64,000 bases of DNA from Planctomycetota bacterium. Its GTDB lineage: Bacteria; Planctomycetota; UBA1135; GCA-002686595. This document shows positions 9,543 to 16,674 of the stretch, one piece after another (position 1 is the stretch's first letter; every line of letters begins with the position of its first letter). A program made the position numbers and the translations under genes. The DNA lies in contig NYUD01000047.1 of assembly GCA_002683825.1 (NCBI GenBank), positions 1-64,000 of the forward strand, read 5' to 3'. The notes under the pieces were generated by a model. That model made no database searches and was not told the origin of the DNA. It saw only the letters and a list, made by a program, of their open reading frames with translations.

Positions 9543-10520
9543 GTGCGCGGACTGTGGATCGAAAAGGGCCGGGTCGTCCACCGCGACGACCTGGAGGGTC
9601 CTGAGCCGTCCCGAGCGGGTGAAGTGGCGGTCGACGTTTCCCTGGCCGGTATATGCGCCACCGACCTTCACCTGAAGCGAGGCTACATGGGCTTCAGCGG
9701 TGTGCCGGGACACGAGTTCTGCGGCGTGGCGCGGGAAGGCGAATTCAAGGGGCGGCGCGTGGTGGGGGAGATCAACGCAGGCTGCGGGAAGTGCCCCGCC
9801 TGCCTGAAGGGGCTGGAGCGTCACTGCCCCGACCGCAGCGTCCTGGGCATTCTGCGGCATGCCGGCGCTTTCGCGGAGACGTTGGTTTTGCCGGAGGGAA
9901 ACCTGCACCCGATTCCCGAGGGCCTTCGGGATGAGTCGGCGGTCTTCACGGAACCCCTTGCGGCGGCCTTTGAGATTCGAGAGCAGCTGGATGTGGACGC
10001 TTTCGAAAGGCGTCTGGTTTTCGGGGACGGGCGGCTGGGGCTTCTGTGTGCACAGGTCCTGGGCCTCGATGGGGGCGAGGTTTCCCTGATCGGGCGACAC
10101 CCGGAACGGAGCGCGCACTTGCCTGAGAACGTCCGCCACCTGGGGCCGGCCGAGCCTGCTCTGTTCAGCGAGCGCTTCGATCTGGTGGTGGAGGCCAGCG
10201 GCTCGCCCGCCCTCTTGCCCCGCGCCATGGCGGCGACACGTCCGCGGGGGACGCTCGTCTTGAAGACCACTGCGGCGGTGACGGCGGACCTCGACCTGGC
10301 GCCCTTGGTCGTCGATGAGATCACTTTGATCGGCTCGCGCTGCGGCCCCTTTGCCCCGGCACTGGAGGCGCTGGCCACCGGTCGGATCGTGGTGACCCCG
10401 TGGATCGACGCCTGCATGCCCCTCAGGGACGGCCCTGCTGCCTTCGAACTGGCGGCCCGTCCCGGCATCCTGAAGGTCCTTCTGGATCCGAGAGAGGGAG
10501 CGCCCCCAGGCGTCCGTTGA
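9543..10520 (+). CDS. Zinc-dependent alcohol dehydrogenase, MDR superfamily
   Basis: A 325-residue medium-chain dehydrogenase/reductase that oxidises or reduces an alcohol/carbonyl with NAD(P). The GroES-like half has catalytic zinc ligands in GICATD and PGHEFCG, and the four-Cys structural zinc lobe CGKCPACLKGLERHC. The Rossmann half has a short glycine motif (FGDGRLGLLCAQ) that departs slightly from the common GxGxxG. The GTG start at 9543 gives an N-terminus (RGLWIEKGRVV) typical of the family. The substrate cannot be told from sequence. It sits alone between the small coiled-coil protein and the UDPGP-family gene. Confidence 0.85.
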   Translation: MRGLWIEKGRVVHRDDLEGPEPSRAGEVAVDVSLAGICATDLHLKRGYMGFSGVPGHEFCGVAREGEFKGRRVVGEINAGCGKCPACLKGLERHCPDRSVLGILRHAGAFAETLVLPEGNLHPIPEGLRDESAVFTEPLAAAFEIREQLDVDAFERRLVFGDGRLGLLCAQVLGLDGGEVSLIGRHPERSAHLPENVRHLGPAEPALFSERFDLVVEASGSPALLPRAMAATRPRGTLVLKTTAAVTADLDLAPLVVDEITLIGSRCGPFAPALEALATGRIVVTPWIDACMPLRDGPAAFELAARPGILKVLLDPREGAPPGVR

Positions 10521-10551
10521 ACGTGGTCGGCCCTGCGGTAGGCTTTTGTCC

Positions 10552-11961
10552 ATGCTGGAGGTGCCGGAGGAACTGGGCCACGCACTGAGCTCGACGGGCC
10601 AGGAACACGCGTTCGCCTACCTCGAACGCCTGGAGGGGAGGGCCCATGCGGACTTGGTCCGGAGCCTGAGCCAGGTGGATCTCGCGCACATGGTCGAGCT
10701 GGGCAAGCTGGCCCGGACCCCTCCGGCCTCATCCGCCGGACATGACCTCGCTCCGCCCGAGCTTTTTCCGCTGAAGCGCACTCCGCAGCAGGAGCTTGCC
10801 GCCGGCGAAGCCATCGCCTGCGGCGAAGAGCTCTTCGCCGCAGGCAAGGTCGGTTTCGTGCTGGTCGCCGGGGGCCAGGCCTCGCGCCTGGGCTACGACG
10901 CTCCCAAGGGAGACTTCCCCGTCGGGCCGGTGACAGGGCGCACGCTCTTCGAGTACCACGCGCACCGGCTCTTGGCGGCCAGGCGGCGCTATGGGATGAC
11001 ACCGGCGTGGTACGTGATGACCTCACCTACGAACGATGCTGCAACCCGGGAGATCTTCCAGCAGAATCGCCACTACGGAGTGAATCCCGAGGACGTGTTC
11101 TTCTTCAGCCAGGAGATGCTTCCCGCCCTGGATGCAAAGGGGCGGATCCTGTTCGCCACCCCCGAGAGCCTCTTCCTCGCCCCGAATGGTCACGGCGGTT
11201 CGCTGCTCGCCTTGAAGCGCTCCGGCGCACTGGCCGACATGCGTGCCCGTGGGATCGAGGAAATCTCCTACTTCCAGGTCGACAACCCGCTCGTGCGGCC
11301 GGCCGATCCCCTGTTCGCAGGTTTGCACGCGCAAGCCGGCTGCGGCATGTCCAGCAAGGTGGTCAAGAAAATTGCTGCGGAGGAGAAGGTCGGTGTTCTG
11401 GGCCGCATCGACGGGAGGTTGGGTTGCATCGAATACTCGGACCTGCCGGAGGACCTGAAGACGGCCACGGACGCCCAGGGCCTCCTGTCCTTCCGGGCCG
11501 GAAACATCGCGGTTCACATGCTGCGGGTGGACTTCGTCGCGGAGCTGACGGATGAGGGGTTGGAACTGCCCTGGCACGTAGCGCGCAAGCGCATGTCTAG
11601 CGCTGCTCCCGATGGGGCGATCACGGAATGCGATGGTTTCAAGTTCGAGACCTTCGTTTTCGACGCTCTGGGACGCTCGCCGCAAAGCGTGACACTGGAG
11701 GTCGACAGGACGCTGGAATTCAGCTCCGTCAAGAACGCGGAGGGAACGGATTCGCCGAAATCCTGTCGTGCCGACCTTGGCAACATGTTCGCACGCTGGG
11801 TCGCCGCGGCCGGGGACGAGATACCTCCCGTCAACGAGGCGGGTTACCCACCGATCGAGATCGACCCGTTCTTTGCGGAAACCCAGGCCGAATTCGTGGC
11901 GCGTACGGACCGCAAGCCCCTCCGGCGAAAAGGCGGCCTCGTGTATGAGTCGAGCGAGTGA
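10552..11961 (+). CDS. UDPGP-family nucleotidyltransferase (UDP-sugar pyrophosphorylase)
   Basis: Probably activates a sugar-1-phosphate with UTP (UDP-GlcNAc or UDP-glucose pyrophosphorylase of the eukaryote-like UAP1/UGP fold). The 469-residue protein has the signature LVAGGQASRLGYDAPKGDFPVG near residues 104-126, corresponding to the nucleotide-binding LxGGxGTRLG...PKG loop, and later a YFQVDNPL segment that matches the UDP-sugar binding region. ATG 10552 is chosen over the in-frame TTG 10546. The gene overlaps ddl by 17 bases, so a role in cell-envelope precursor supply is plausible but inferred. The exact sugar is not resolved by sequence. Confidence 0.85.
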   Translation: MLEVPEELGHALSSTGQEHAFAYLERLEGRAHADLVRSLSQVDLAHMVELGKLARTPPASSAGHDLAPPELFPLKRTPQQELAAGEAIACGEELFAAGKVGFVLVAGGQASRLGYDAPKGDFPVGPVTGRTLFEYHAHRLLAARRRYGMTPAWYVMTSPTNDAATREIFQQNRHYGVNPEDVFFFSQEMLPALDAKGRILFATPESLFLAPNGHGGSLLALKRSGALADMRARGIEEISYFQVDNPLVRPADPLFAGLHAQAGCGMSSKVVKKIAAEEKVGVLGRIDGRLGCIEYSDLPEDLKTATDAQGLLSFRAGNIAVHMLRVDFVAELTDEGLELPWHVARKRMSSAAPDGAITECDGFKFETFVFDALGRSPQSVTLEVDRTLEFSSVKNAEGTDSPKSCRADLGNMFARWVAAAGDEIPPVNEAGYPPIEIDPFFAETQAEFVARTDRKPLRRKGGLVYESSE

Positions 11962-12985
11962 CGTGGGGCCGTTACGCGAAGCCCGCGTCGCCGTTCTCTA
12001 CGGAGGAGCCTCCGAGGAAAAGGAGATCTCCCGCGAGAGCGGCGCGGGCATCCTGAATGCCTTGCGCTCGGCAGGTGACCCGGGCGGTCTGCACGGGCCC
12101 GGCGAGGTGCTCGAGATCGAGATCTCCGAGAGCGGTCACTGGCAGGTCGGAGGGCGAAGTTGTTCGATGGCCGAGGCGCTGCTGGCGCTCTCCGAGATCG
12201 ACCTGTTCTTTCTCGCCTTGCACGGTGGAGCCGGTGAGAACGGCACGATCCAGGGCGCGCTCGAGAGCTCAGGGATCGCGTACACGGGCAGTGGGGTGGC
12301 CTCTTCGGCGGTCTGCATGGACAAGCTCTACGCACGCATGCTGGTCCAGGCCCACGGGCTGCGGGTCGCTTGCGGGCACGAGGTGCGTCGTGGGGAGTGG
12401 CAGGCCTGCGAGGATTTTCATCTGGATACGCTCGGCTGCGGCGGTTGGGTGGTGAAACCGCGCCGCGGCGGTTCCTCGGTCGGGGTTTCTCGGCTGGAGG
12501 ATCAGGAGCAACTCGAGGCGGCGCTCGAGGCGGCGTTCAATATCGATGAAGCGCTGATCGTGGAAGAGCTTGTCCGCGGAGTCGAGGCCAGCATCGGTGT
12601 CCTCGATTGGCTGGGCGAGTCTCCCGTGGCACTGCCACCGGTCGAGATCACTCCCCACGACGACAAGTTCTACGACTATGGCGAGAAGTACTCCGAGGGG
12701 GGCGCGCGGCTCTCCTGTCCCCCGGAGAGCCTCGACCATGCCAGGTGCGAACGACTGCGCGAGATGGCGCTGGGCGCCCATCGGGCGCTCGGGTGTGCCG
12801 GCTATTCCCGTACGGACTTCATCGTGCCCACCAGCGGCGACCCCGTGTTCCTCGAAACGAACACCCTTCCGGGGATGACCTCGCATTCGCTCCTGCCCCA
12901 CTGCGCGGCCGCGGCCGGGGTGGACTACCGGAGTCTCTGTCTTCACATCGCTGCCGATGGTCTCGCGCGAGGTGCGCGCGGATGA
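11945..12985 (+). CDS. ddl: D-alanine--D-alanine ligase
   Basis: ATP-grasp enzyme that joins two D-alanines for the peptidoglycan stem peptide. The 346 residues include the N-terminal VAVLYGGASEEKEISRESG, FFLALHGGAGENGTIQG in the middle, the ATP-binding VVKPRRGGSSVGVS and the C-terminal VFLETNTLPGMT, all Ddl hallmarks. ATG 11945 lies inside the end of the upstream gene; GTG 11963 is an alternative start. The stop shares ATGA with dapB, so the two are translationally coupled. Together with dapB and the PBP4-type enzyme near 59 kb it indicates a working peptidoglycan pathway. Confidence 0.93.
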   Translation: MSRASDVGPLREARVAVLYGGASEEKEISRESGAGILNALRSAGDPGGLHGPGEVLEIEISESGHWQVGGRSCSMAEALLALSEIDLFFLALHGGAGENGTIQGALESSGIAYTGSGVASSAVCMDKLYARMLVQAHGLRVACGHEVRRGEWQACEDFHLDTLGCGGWVVKPRRGGSSVGVSRLEDQEQLEAALEAAFNIDEALIVEELVRGVEASIGVLDWLGESPVALPPVEITPHDDKFYDYGEKYSEGGARLSCPPESLDHARCERLREMALGAHRALGCAGYSRTDFIVPTSGDPVFLETNTLPGMTSHSLLPHCAAAAGVDYRSLCLHIAADGLARGARG

Positions 12986-13656
12986 GCGCGCGTGTTCTCG
13001 TCAGTGGGGCGCAGGGGCGCATGGGAAGCTTTGCATGCGCACTCCTGGAGCGCGCTGGTGGTTTCGAGGTCGCGGCGCGCACGGTGCGCGGCGACAACCT
13101 GGGGGAGGTGGCACGCGAGTGTGGGGCGGAGCTCGGTCTGGATTTCACCGTCGCCGGTCTTGGCTTCGATCACGGGCTGGCCTTGCTGGAAGCGGGCCTG
13201 CGCCCCGTGATCGGCACCAGCGGCGTCTCGAGCGAAGAGGTCCGCGAACTCGACCGGTACGCCCGCAAGAGGGACCTGGGTGGCCTGGTGGTGGCCAACT
13301 TCAGCCTCGGCATCGCCTGCCTGCGCCAGGCCGTGCGGGCCGCCGCGCGCACCTTTGCGGAGGGGGAGATCATCGAATTGCATCACGACACCAAGCGCGA
13401 CGCTCCCTCCGCCACGGCCCGGGAGCTCCGGGATCTCATGGGCGCCGAGGGGATGGAGGAGGTTGCGATCCATTCGGTGCGCCTGCCGGGGTTGTACGCC
13501 CACCACGAGGTGCTCTTGGGGGGGCCTGGCGAGACCCTGTCCCTCCGCCACGACACGCTGGGCCCCGAGGCCTTCGGACCCGGGATCCTTGCCGGCCTCG
13601 GGTACGCGCTCGTTGCGACCGGCGTGGATTGCGGCCTGGAGCACGCCCTCGAGTGA
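12982..13656 (+). CDS. dapB: 4-hydroxy-tetrahydrodipicolinate reductase
   Basis: NAD(P)H-dependent reductase of the diaminopimelate/lysine pathway. The start ATG overlaps the ddl stop in ATGA. The nucleotide-binding loop VSGAQGRMG is at residues 7-15, and the signature ELHHDTKRDAPSATA carries the catalytic His and Lys. At 224 residues it is shorter than E. coli DapB (about 270), in line with compact DapB forms known elsewhere. It supplies meso-DAP for cell wall and lysine for protein, fitting its overlap with ddl. Confidence 0.92.
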   Translation: MSARVLVSGAQGRMGSFACALLERAGGFEVAARTVRGDNLGEVARECGAELGLDFTVAGLGFDHGLALLEAGLRPVIGTSGVSSEEVRELDRYARKRDLGGLVVANFSLGIACLRQAVRAAARTFAEGEIIELHHDTKRDAPSATARELRDLMGAEGMEEVAIHSVRLPGLYAHHEVLLGGPGETLSLRHDTLGPEAFGPGILAGLGYALVATGVDCGLEHALE

Positions 13657-13723
13657 AGCTGGCCAACCTCCGGCGGGCGGCGCTTGCTTGGCCCCAGAGC
13701 TCTTCTCACACTGATGCGCACGA

Positions 13724-13807
13724 GCCAGAGTGGCGGAATTGGTAGACGCGATGGATTCAAAATCCATTTCCCGCACGGGAGTAGGGGTTCGAGTCCCCTC
13801 TCTGGTA
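13724..13807 (+). tRNA. tRNA-Leu (anticodon CAA)
   Basis: Class II cloverleaf. The acceptor GCCAGAG pairs with CTCTGGT (one G-U pair). The D arm contains GGCGGAATTGGTAGACGC. The anticodon stem ATGGA/TCCAT encloses loop TTCAAAA, giving anticodon CAA (reads TTG). A long variable arm with a CCCG/CGGG stem and a T arm AGGGG-TTCGAGT-CCCCT follow. The discriminator is A13807. The 3' CCA is not encoded, so the CCA-adding enzyme (cca, near 39-40 kb) is required. Confidence 0.96.
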
Positions 13808-13821
13808 TCCCTCTGAGCAAC

Positions 13822-14448
13822 GTGAATTCACCCGCGCACGAAGCCGCCTCTCGGGCGGCCGATCAACTGGGCAAGGCCGTGCTCCCCCACCTTCTCGGGC
13901 AGCTGGACGGCACGACGGAGAGCTTCCGCGCCCTGGCGCGCAAGCTCTCCGCGGATCCCGATGCCACCCTGTCCGACAGCGCTGCCCTCGCGCACGTCGA
14001 GGAAGCTCAGGGCCAGGCCCACCGGGTCGGGTGGTTTCTCGGCTGCCTGGCATCGGCCAGCGGCACGGATCTCCTGATCGCCCGGCGCGAGGAGAATGGC
14101 CTGCGCCTCTTTTGCGGACTGATCCTCGATGCCCTGGCGAATCCGGCAATCCTTCTTCCGGCCCAGCAGGATCTACCCCGTATCGCCACCGGCATCGGCC
14201 GGGGATGGGAGCTTTCGTTCCTCGCCGGTTTTCTCTTCTACGCCGCCCTGCGCGGCGAGTTCCCCGAGGGAGAACTGCGCTGGTCGATCGAACGACGGAA
14301 CGACCAGGCCTTTCTGCGGGCGCAATCGGCGCTCCAGAGCGCGGATGGGGCCTTGCTGGAACAGCTTGCGGGGATCCTGCCGGAGGCCCGCGCGCAGGTC
14401 AGCGCGCAGAGCGCGGAGATCCGGTTTCCATCCGCGTGGCTGGCCTAG
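13822..14448 (+). CDS. Hypothetical alpha-helical protein
   Basis: The frame is open through the tRNA gene, so the real start must lie after it; GTG 13822, 14 bases past the tRNA, is the first good candidate and gives 208 residues. The protein looks all-helical and soluble. It has a central stretch rich in Leu/Ala/Gly (SFLAGFLFYAALRGEF) that could be a buried helix, and no signal peptide or known catalytic motif. It ends 15 bp before the convergent propeller gene. I do not recognise it. Confidence 0.65.
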   Translation: MNSPAHEAASRAADQLGKAVLPHLLGQLDGTTESFRALARKLSADPDATLSDSAALAHVEEAQGQAHRVGWFLGCLASASGTDLLIARREENGLRLFCGLILDALANPAILLPAQQDLPRIATGIGRGWELSFLAGFLFYAALRGEFPEGELRWSIERRNDQAFLRAQSALQSADGALLEQLAGILPEARAQVSAQSAEIRFPSAWLA

Positions 14449-14463
14449 CGCGCCGGCTCAGGG

Positions 14464-15762
14464 CTACAGAAACACTGCCGTGCTCGATCCCGCCAGGCTC
14501 AGGTCGGCGTTGATCATCACCATCTGGGCGGCGAAACCAAAGAGCCCTCCCGAGTTGAAGAAACTCTGTTGTAGGGCCCCCGCCGCATCGAGGCTGAGGA
14601 TCGTTTGAAAGACCGTCATGCTGGGGAGGTCGAGGCCGAGGAAGAGCGGTATCCCCCCGAAGGGGATGGCCGCTTCCATCGGATCGAACAGAGCCTGGGG
14701 GCCGTAGGCGATTACGGCGAAACCGGAGAGGGGCCCGTCCTCGACCGAAGCGTCGAAGTCACCGACCATCGTCGTGCCGGGCCCTTCGAGCGAGAAGGTC
14801 GGGCGCAACGGCTGAACGCTCTTGCGCTCGATGTCTGTGACGAAGTCGCTCGTGTGGTAGCGCAGGGTGGAATGCCCGGAGGGTTGGAAGGGTTCGAACA
14901 CGGCCGTTCCGGCGTCCGACACGAACTCCAGGCCGGAGATCGAAAAAAACGACTGGCCCTCTACCAGGATCGTCCCCGTCGAAGAGCCCGCGGGGAGGCG
15001 GCGAATCCGCGAGACGCCCGTCGCGAAGTTGTTCTCGGCCACGAACAGGGCCTGGCGTTCGACGTCGAAGGCCATCGAGGTTCCGCCCGCTAGGCCGCTC
15101 GCAACGACCTTGGCATCCGTTTCGTCGAAGATCGAAGAGCTCGACAGGACGGCTGTATCGAAGAGCAGGATGTCCGTCTGCAGGGGGGGCGGGGGAAAGG
15201 TGTCGGAGACGGTGGCGTAGTACAGATTGCCCCCCTCGTCGATGGCCAGCGGCCCCGAGGCACCGCCAACCTCGCCGATCTGGGTCAGGGTTGCGGTGGA
15301 TACCTGGGCGCGCCAGAGCTCGTTGCCCAGGCCGAAGCCGCCGGCTGCGGCCGAGAGAATGAGATGATCACCATCCTCGAAGACACCGTCGTAGTTGAAG
15401 AGCAGCGTACCGATCAACGAGCTTCCGCCGTCGAGATCGATGCTTCGTAGCTCGTGGTTGGAACTCTCTCCGAGAACCGCGTAGCTCTCGTCCGGTGCCA
15501 GCTCGATGAAGCTCGGAAAACCGAATTGGGCCAGGGTGTCCAGGGTTGCGAGGAGGGACCCGCCCTCGTCGTAGCGCTCGATGTTCAAGCCGTCGAACAC
15601 CAGGATGTCGCCGTTTTGAAAGGTGGCGCTGACCCACGTGGTGCCGGCGACCGGCGCGACCTGGTGGACGATCTCGAAGCCGGACTGGGGTTGGTCCTGG
15701 GCCGCGGTGGGGGAGGCGAGGGCGAATGGCCCGAGAAGGGTGAACAGCGCGGTCTTGTGCAT
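14464..15762 (-). CDS. Secreted beta-propeller-like protein under a cobalamin riboswitch
   Basis: A 432-residue exported protein. The start ATG at 15762 is preceded by GAGG six bases upstream and gives a clean signal peptide (MHKTALFTLLGPFALASPTAAQ). The rest is beta-rich, with repeated short units such as DILVFDGLNIERYDEGG, HELRSIDLDGG and NLYYATVSD, the pattern of a propeller of NHL/YVTN type. The last 100 or so residues (from about FSLEGPG) form a separate beta module of the kind that ends many planctomycete secreted proteins. No enzyme motif is visible. It is the only gene directly downstream of a cobalamin riboswitch (15795-15995). Control by B12, its export and its propeller look suggest a role in extracellular cobalamin capture; this is inference. 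It could instead be an unrelated envelope protein. Confidence 0.85.
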   Translation of the reverse strand: MHKTALFTLLGPFALASPTAAQDQPQSGFEIVHQVAPVAGTTWVSATFQNGDILVFDGLNIERYDEGGSLLATLDTLAQFGFPSFIELAPDESYAVLGESSNHELRSIDLDGGSSLIGTLLFNYDGVFEDGDHLILSAAAGGFGLGNELWRAQVSTATLTQIGEVGGASGPLAIDEGGNLYYATVSDTFPPPPLQTDILLFDTAVLSSSSIFDETDAKVVASGLAGGTSMAFDVERQALFVAENNFATGVSRIRRLPAGSSTGTILVEGQSFFSISGLEFVSDAGTAVFEPFQPSGHSTLRYHTSDFVTDIERKSVQPLRPTFSLEGPGTTMVGDFDASVEDGPLSGFAVIAYGPQALFDPMEAAIPFGGIPLFLGLDLPSMTVFQTILSLDAAGALQQSFFNSGGLFGFAAQMVMINADLSLAGSSTAVFL

Positions 15763-15794
15763 GGAGAACCTCGTTTCGATACCTCGTCGACGGG

Positions 15795-15995
15795 GGTTCA
15801 CGAACGCAGATCGGGTGTCCTGACTCGTCGCATCGGCGGTTGCCTCACTCTCCAAGGCGCAGCGCCCGGTGAGCGGGAATGGGTTCCCCGCTGGAACGCG
15901 GAGGCAACCGGCGGCGACTCACAGTGGCGGGACCGTGCAGGACTCTCACCTGCTTCCCCACGACGGCGTTCGACGGATCGGTGTGGAGCGCAGGC
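15795..15995 (-). promoter_or_regulatory. Cobalamin (adenosylcobalamin-type) riboswitch
   Basis: Read on the minus strand, the core is GGGAAGCAGGTGAGAGTCC, then CCCGCCACTGTGAGTCG, matching the conserved cobalamin-riboswitch core (GGGAA..GGUG..A.UCC and the B12 box CCCGC.ACUGU). Further on come a perfect GGTTGCCTC/GAGGCAACC helix (around 15911-15838) and GAGTCAGGACACC, matching the 3' conserved GCCAGGAGACC element. Boundaries are approximate. It ends just upstream of the ribosome-binding site of the secreted propeller gene, on the same strand. A GAACC/GGTTC pairing (15799-15795 with 15770-15766) could hide that site, pointing to translational control. Confidence 0.9.
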
Positions 15996-16052
15996 TAGCG
16001 GAGATCACAGAAGGGCGCCAGCGCTTCTCCAGGAGTCGGCGGGAGGCTCGAC

Positions 16053-16619
16053 CTAACGCACGCCCGACGTACCGGAATCTCGTTCTTTGGGTTGGTTCTG
16101 AGCGTCCTCGCCGCTCAGAAGGCGCCTGAGCTCGCCCGCCGCCTCTGCGCCCAGGACGACTTGCCAGCGATCCCCGACGGCCTGGTAGATGTCCTCGGAG
16201 TAAGTGCCGGCGACGTTGCGGGTCACGAAGGCCTCGGTTCCGATGAAGGACAGCGCCAGGAGCAGGGCCATGTGGATCGACAATCCCGTCAGGGCCCCCA
16301 TGGCTCCGCCGGCCAGTCGGTTGGCGAAACCGAGCTGCATGGCGTCGATGAGCCTCTGTCCGATGTGCCCGAGGACCGTGGCGAGGGTCAAGGTGAGTGC
16401 GAAGACGCCCACCCAGGCGGTTCCCTGGGACAGGCGCGGGCCCAGTTCGGGCCAGACCTCTCCGAGCCAGGCGGCACCATCAGCGGCGACAAGGCGGGCC
16501 ACAATGGCGCTGAGCACGATGCTCGTGAACCTGATGACCTGCCACCAGAGGCCCCGGATGAGGCCCATGGCCAGGAGAAGAGCTGTGATGGTCAGCCCGA
16601 CCCAATCCAACCAGCCCAT
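16053..16619 (-). CDS. CvpA-family membrane protein
   Basis: An integral membrane protein of the colicin V production (CvpA) family, whose cellular role is not well defined. Taking ATG 16619, the 188 residues start MGWLDWVGLTITALLLAMGLIRG and hold four hydrophobic helices within about 110 residues, in the family's pattern; the tail is hydrophilic (SGEDAQNQPKERDSG). Longer upstream starts are open but add a hydrophilic segment unlike CvpA. It lies upstream of the riboswitch on the same strand, and the 552-residue gene diverges from it 56 bp away. Confidence 0.8.
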   Translation of the reverse strand: MGWLDWVGLTITALLLAMGLIRGLWWQVIRFTSIVLSAIVARLVAADGAAWLGEVWPELGPRLSQGTAWVGVFALTLTLATVLGHIGQRLIDAMQLGFANRLAGGAMGALTGLSIHMALLLALSFIGTEAFVTRNVAGTYSEDIYQAVGDRWQVVLGAEAAGELRRLLSGEDAQNQPKERDSGTSGVR

Positions 16620-16674
16620 TTCTTGTAACAATGCCCCGTCCACCTTCCCGGAACGTATCCCATGACATAGCCTC

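Noticed and set aside
13684..13821. N-terminal extension of the 208-residue protein
   Set aside because: It would be read through the tRNA-Leu gene.
15763..15855. N-terminal extension of the propeller protein to 15855
   Set aside because: The extension is translated riboswitch sequence. The internal ATG at 15762 has a ribosome site and begins a signal peptide.
15454..16056. 200-residue plus-strand frame across the riboswitch region
   Set aside because: It covers the reverse complement of the riboswitch core and the start of the propeller gene and has no protein-like character.
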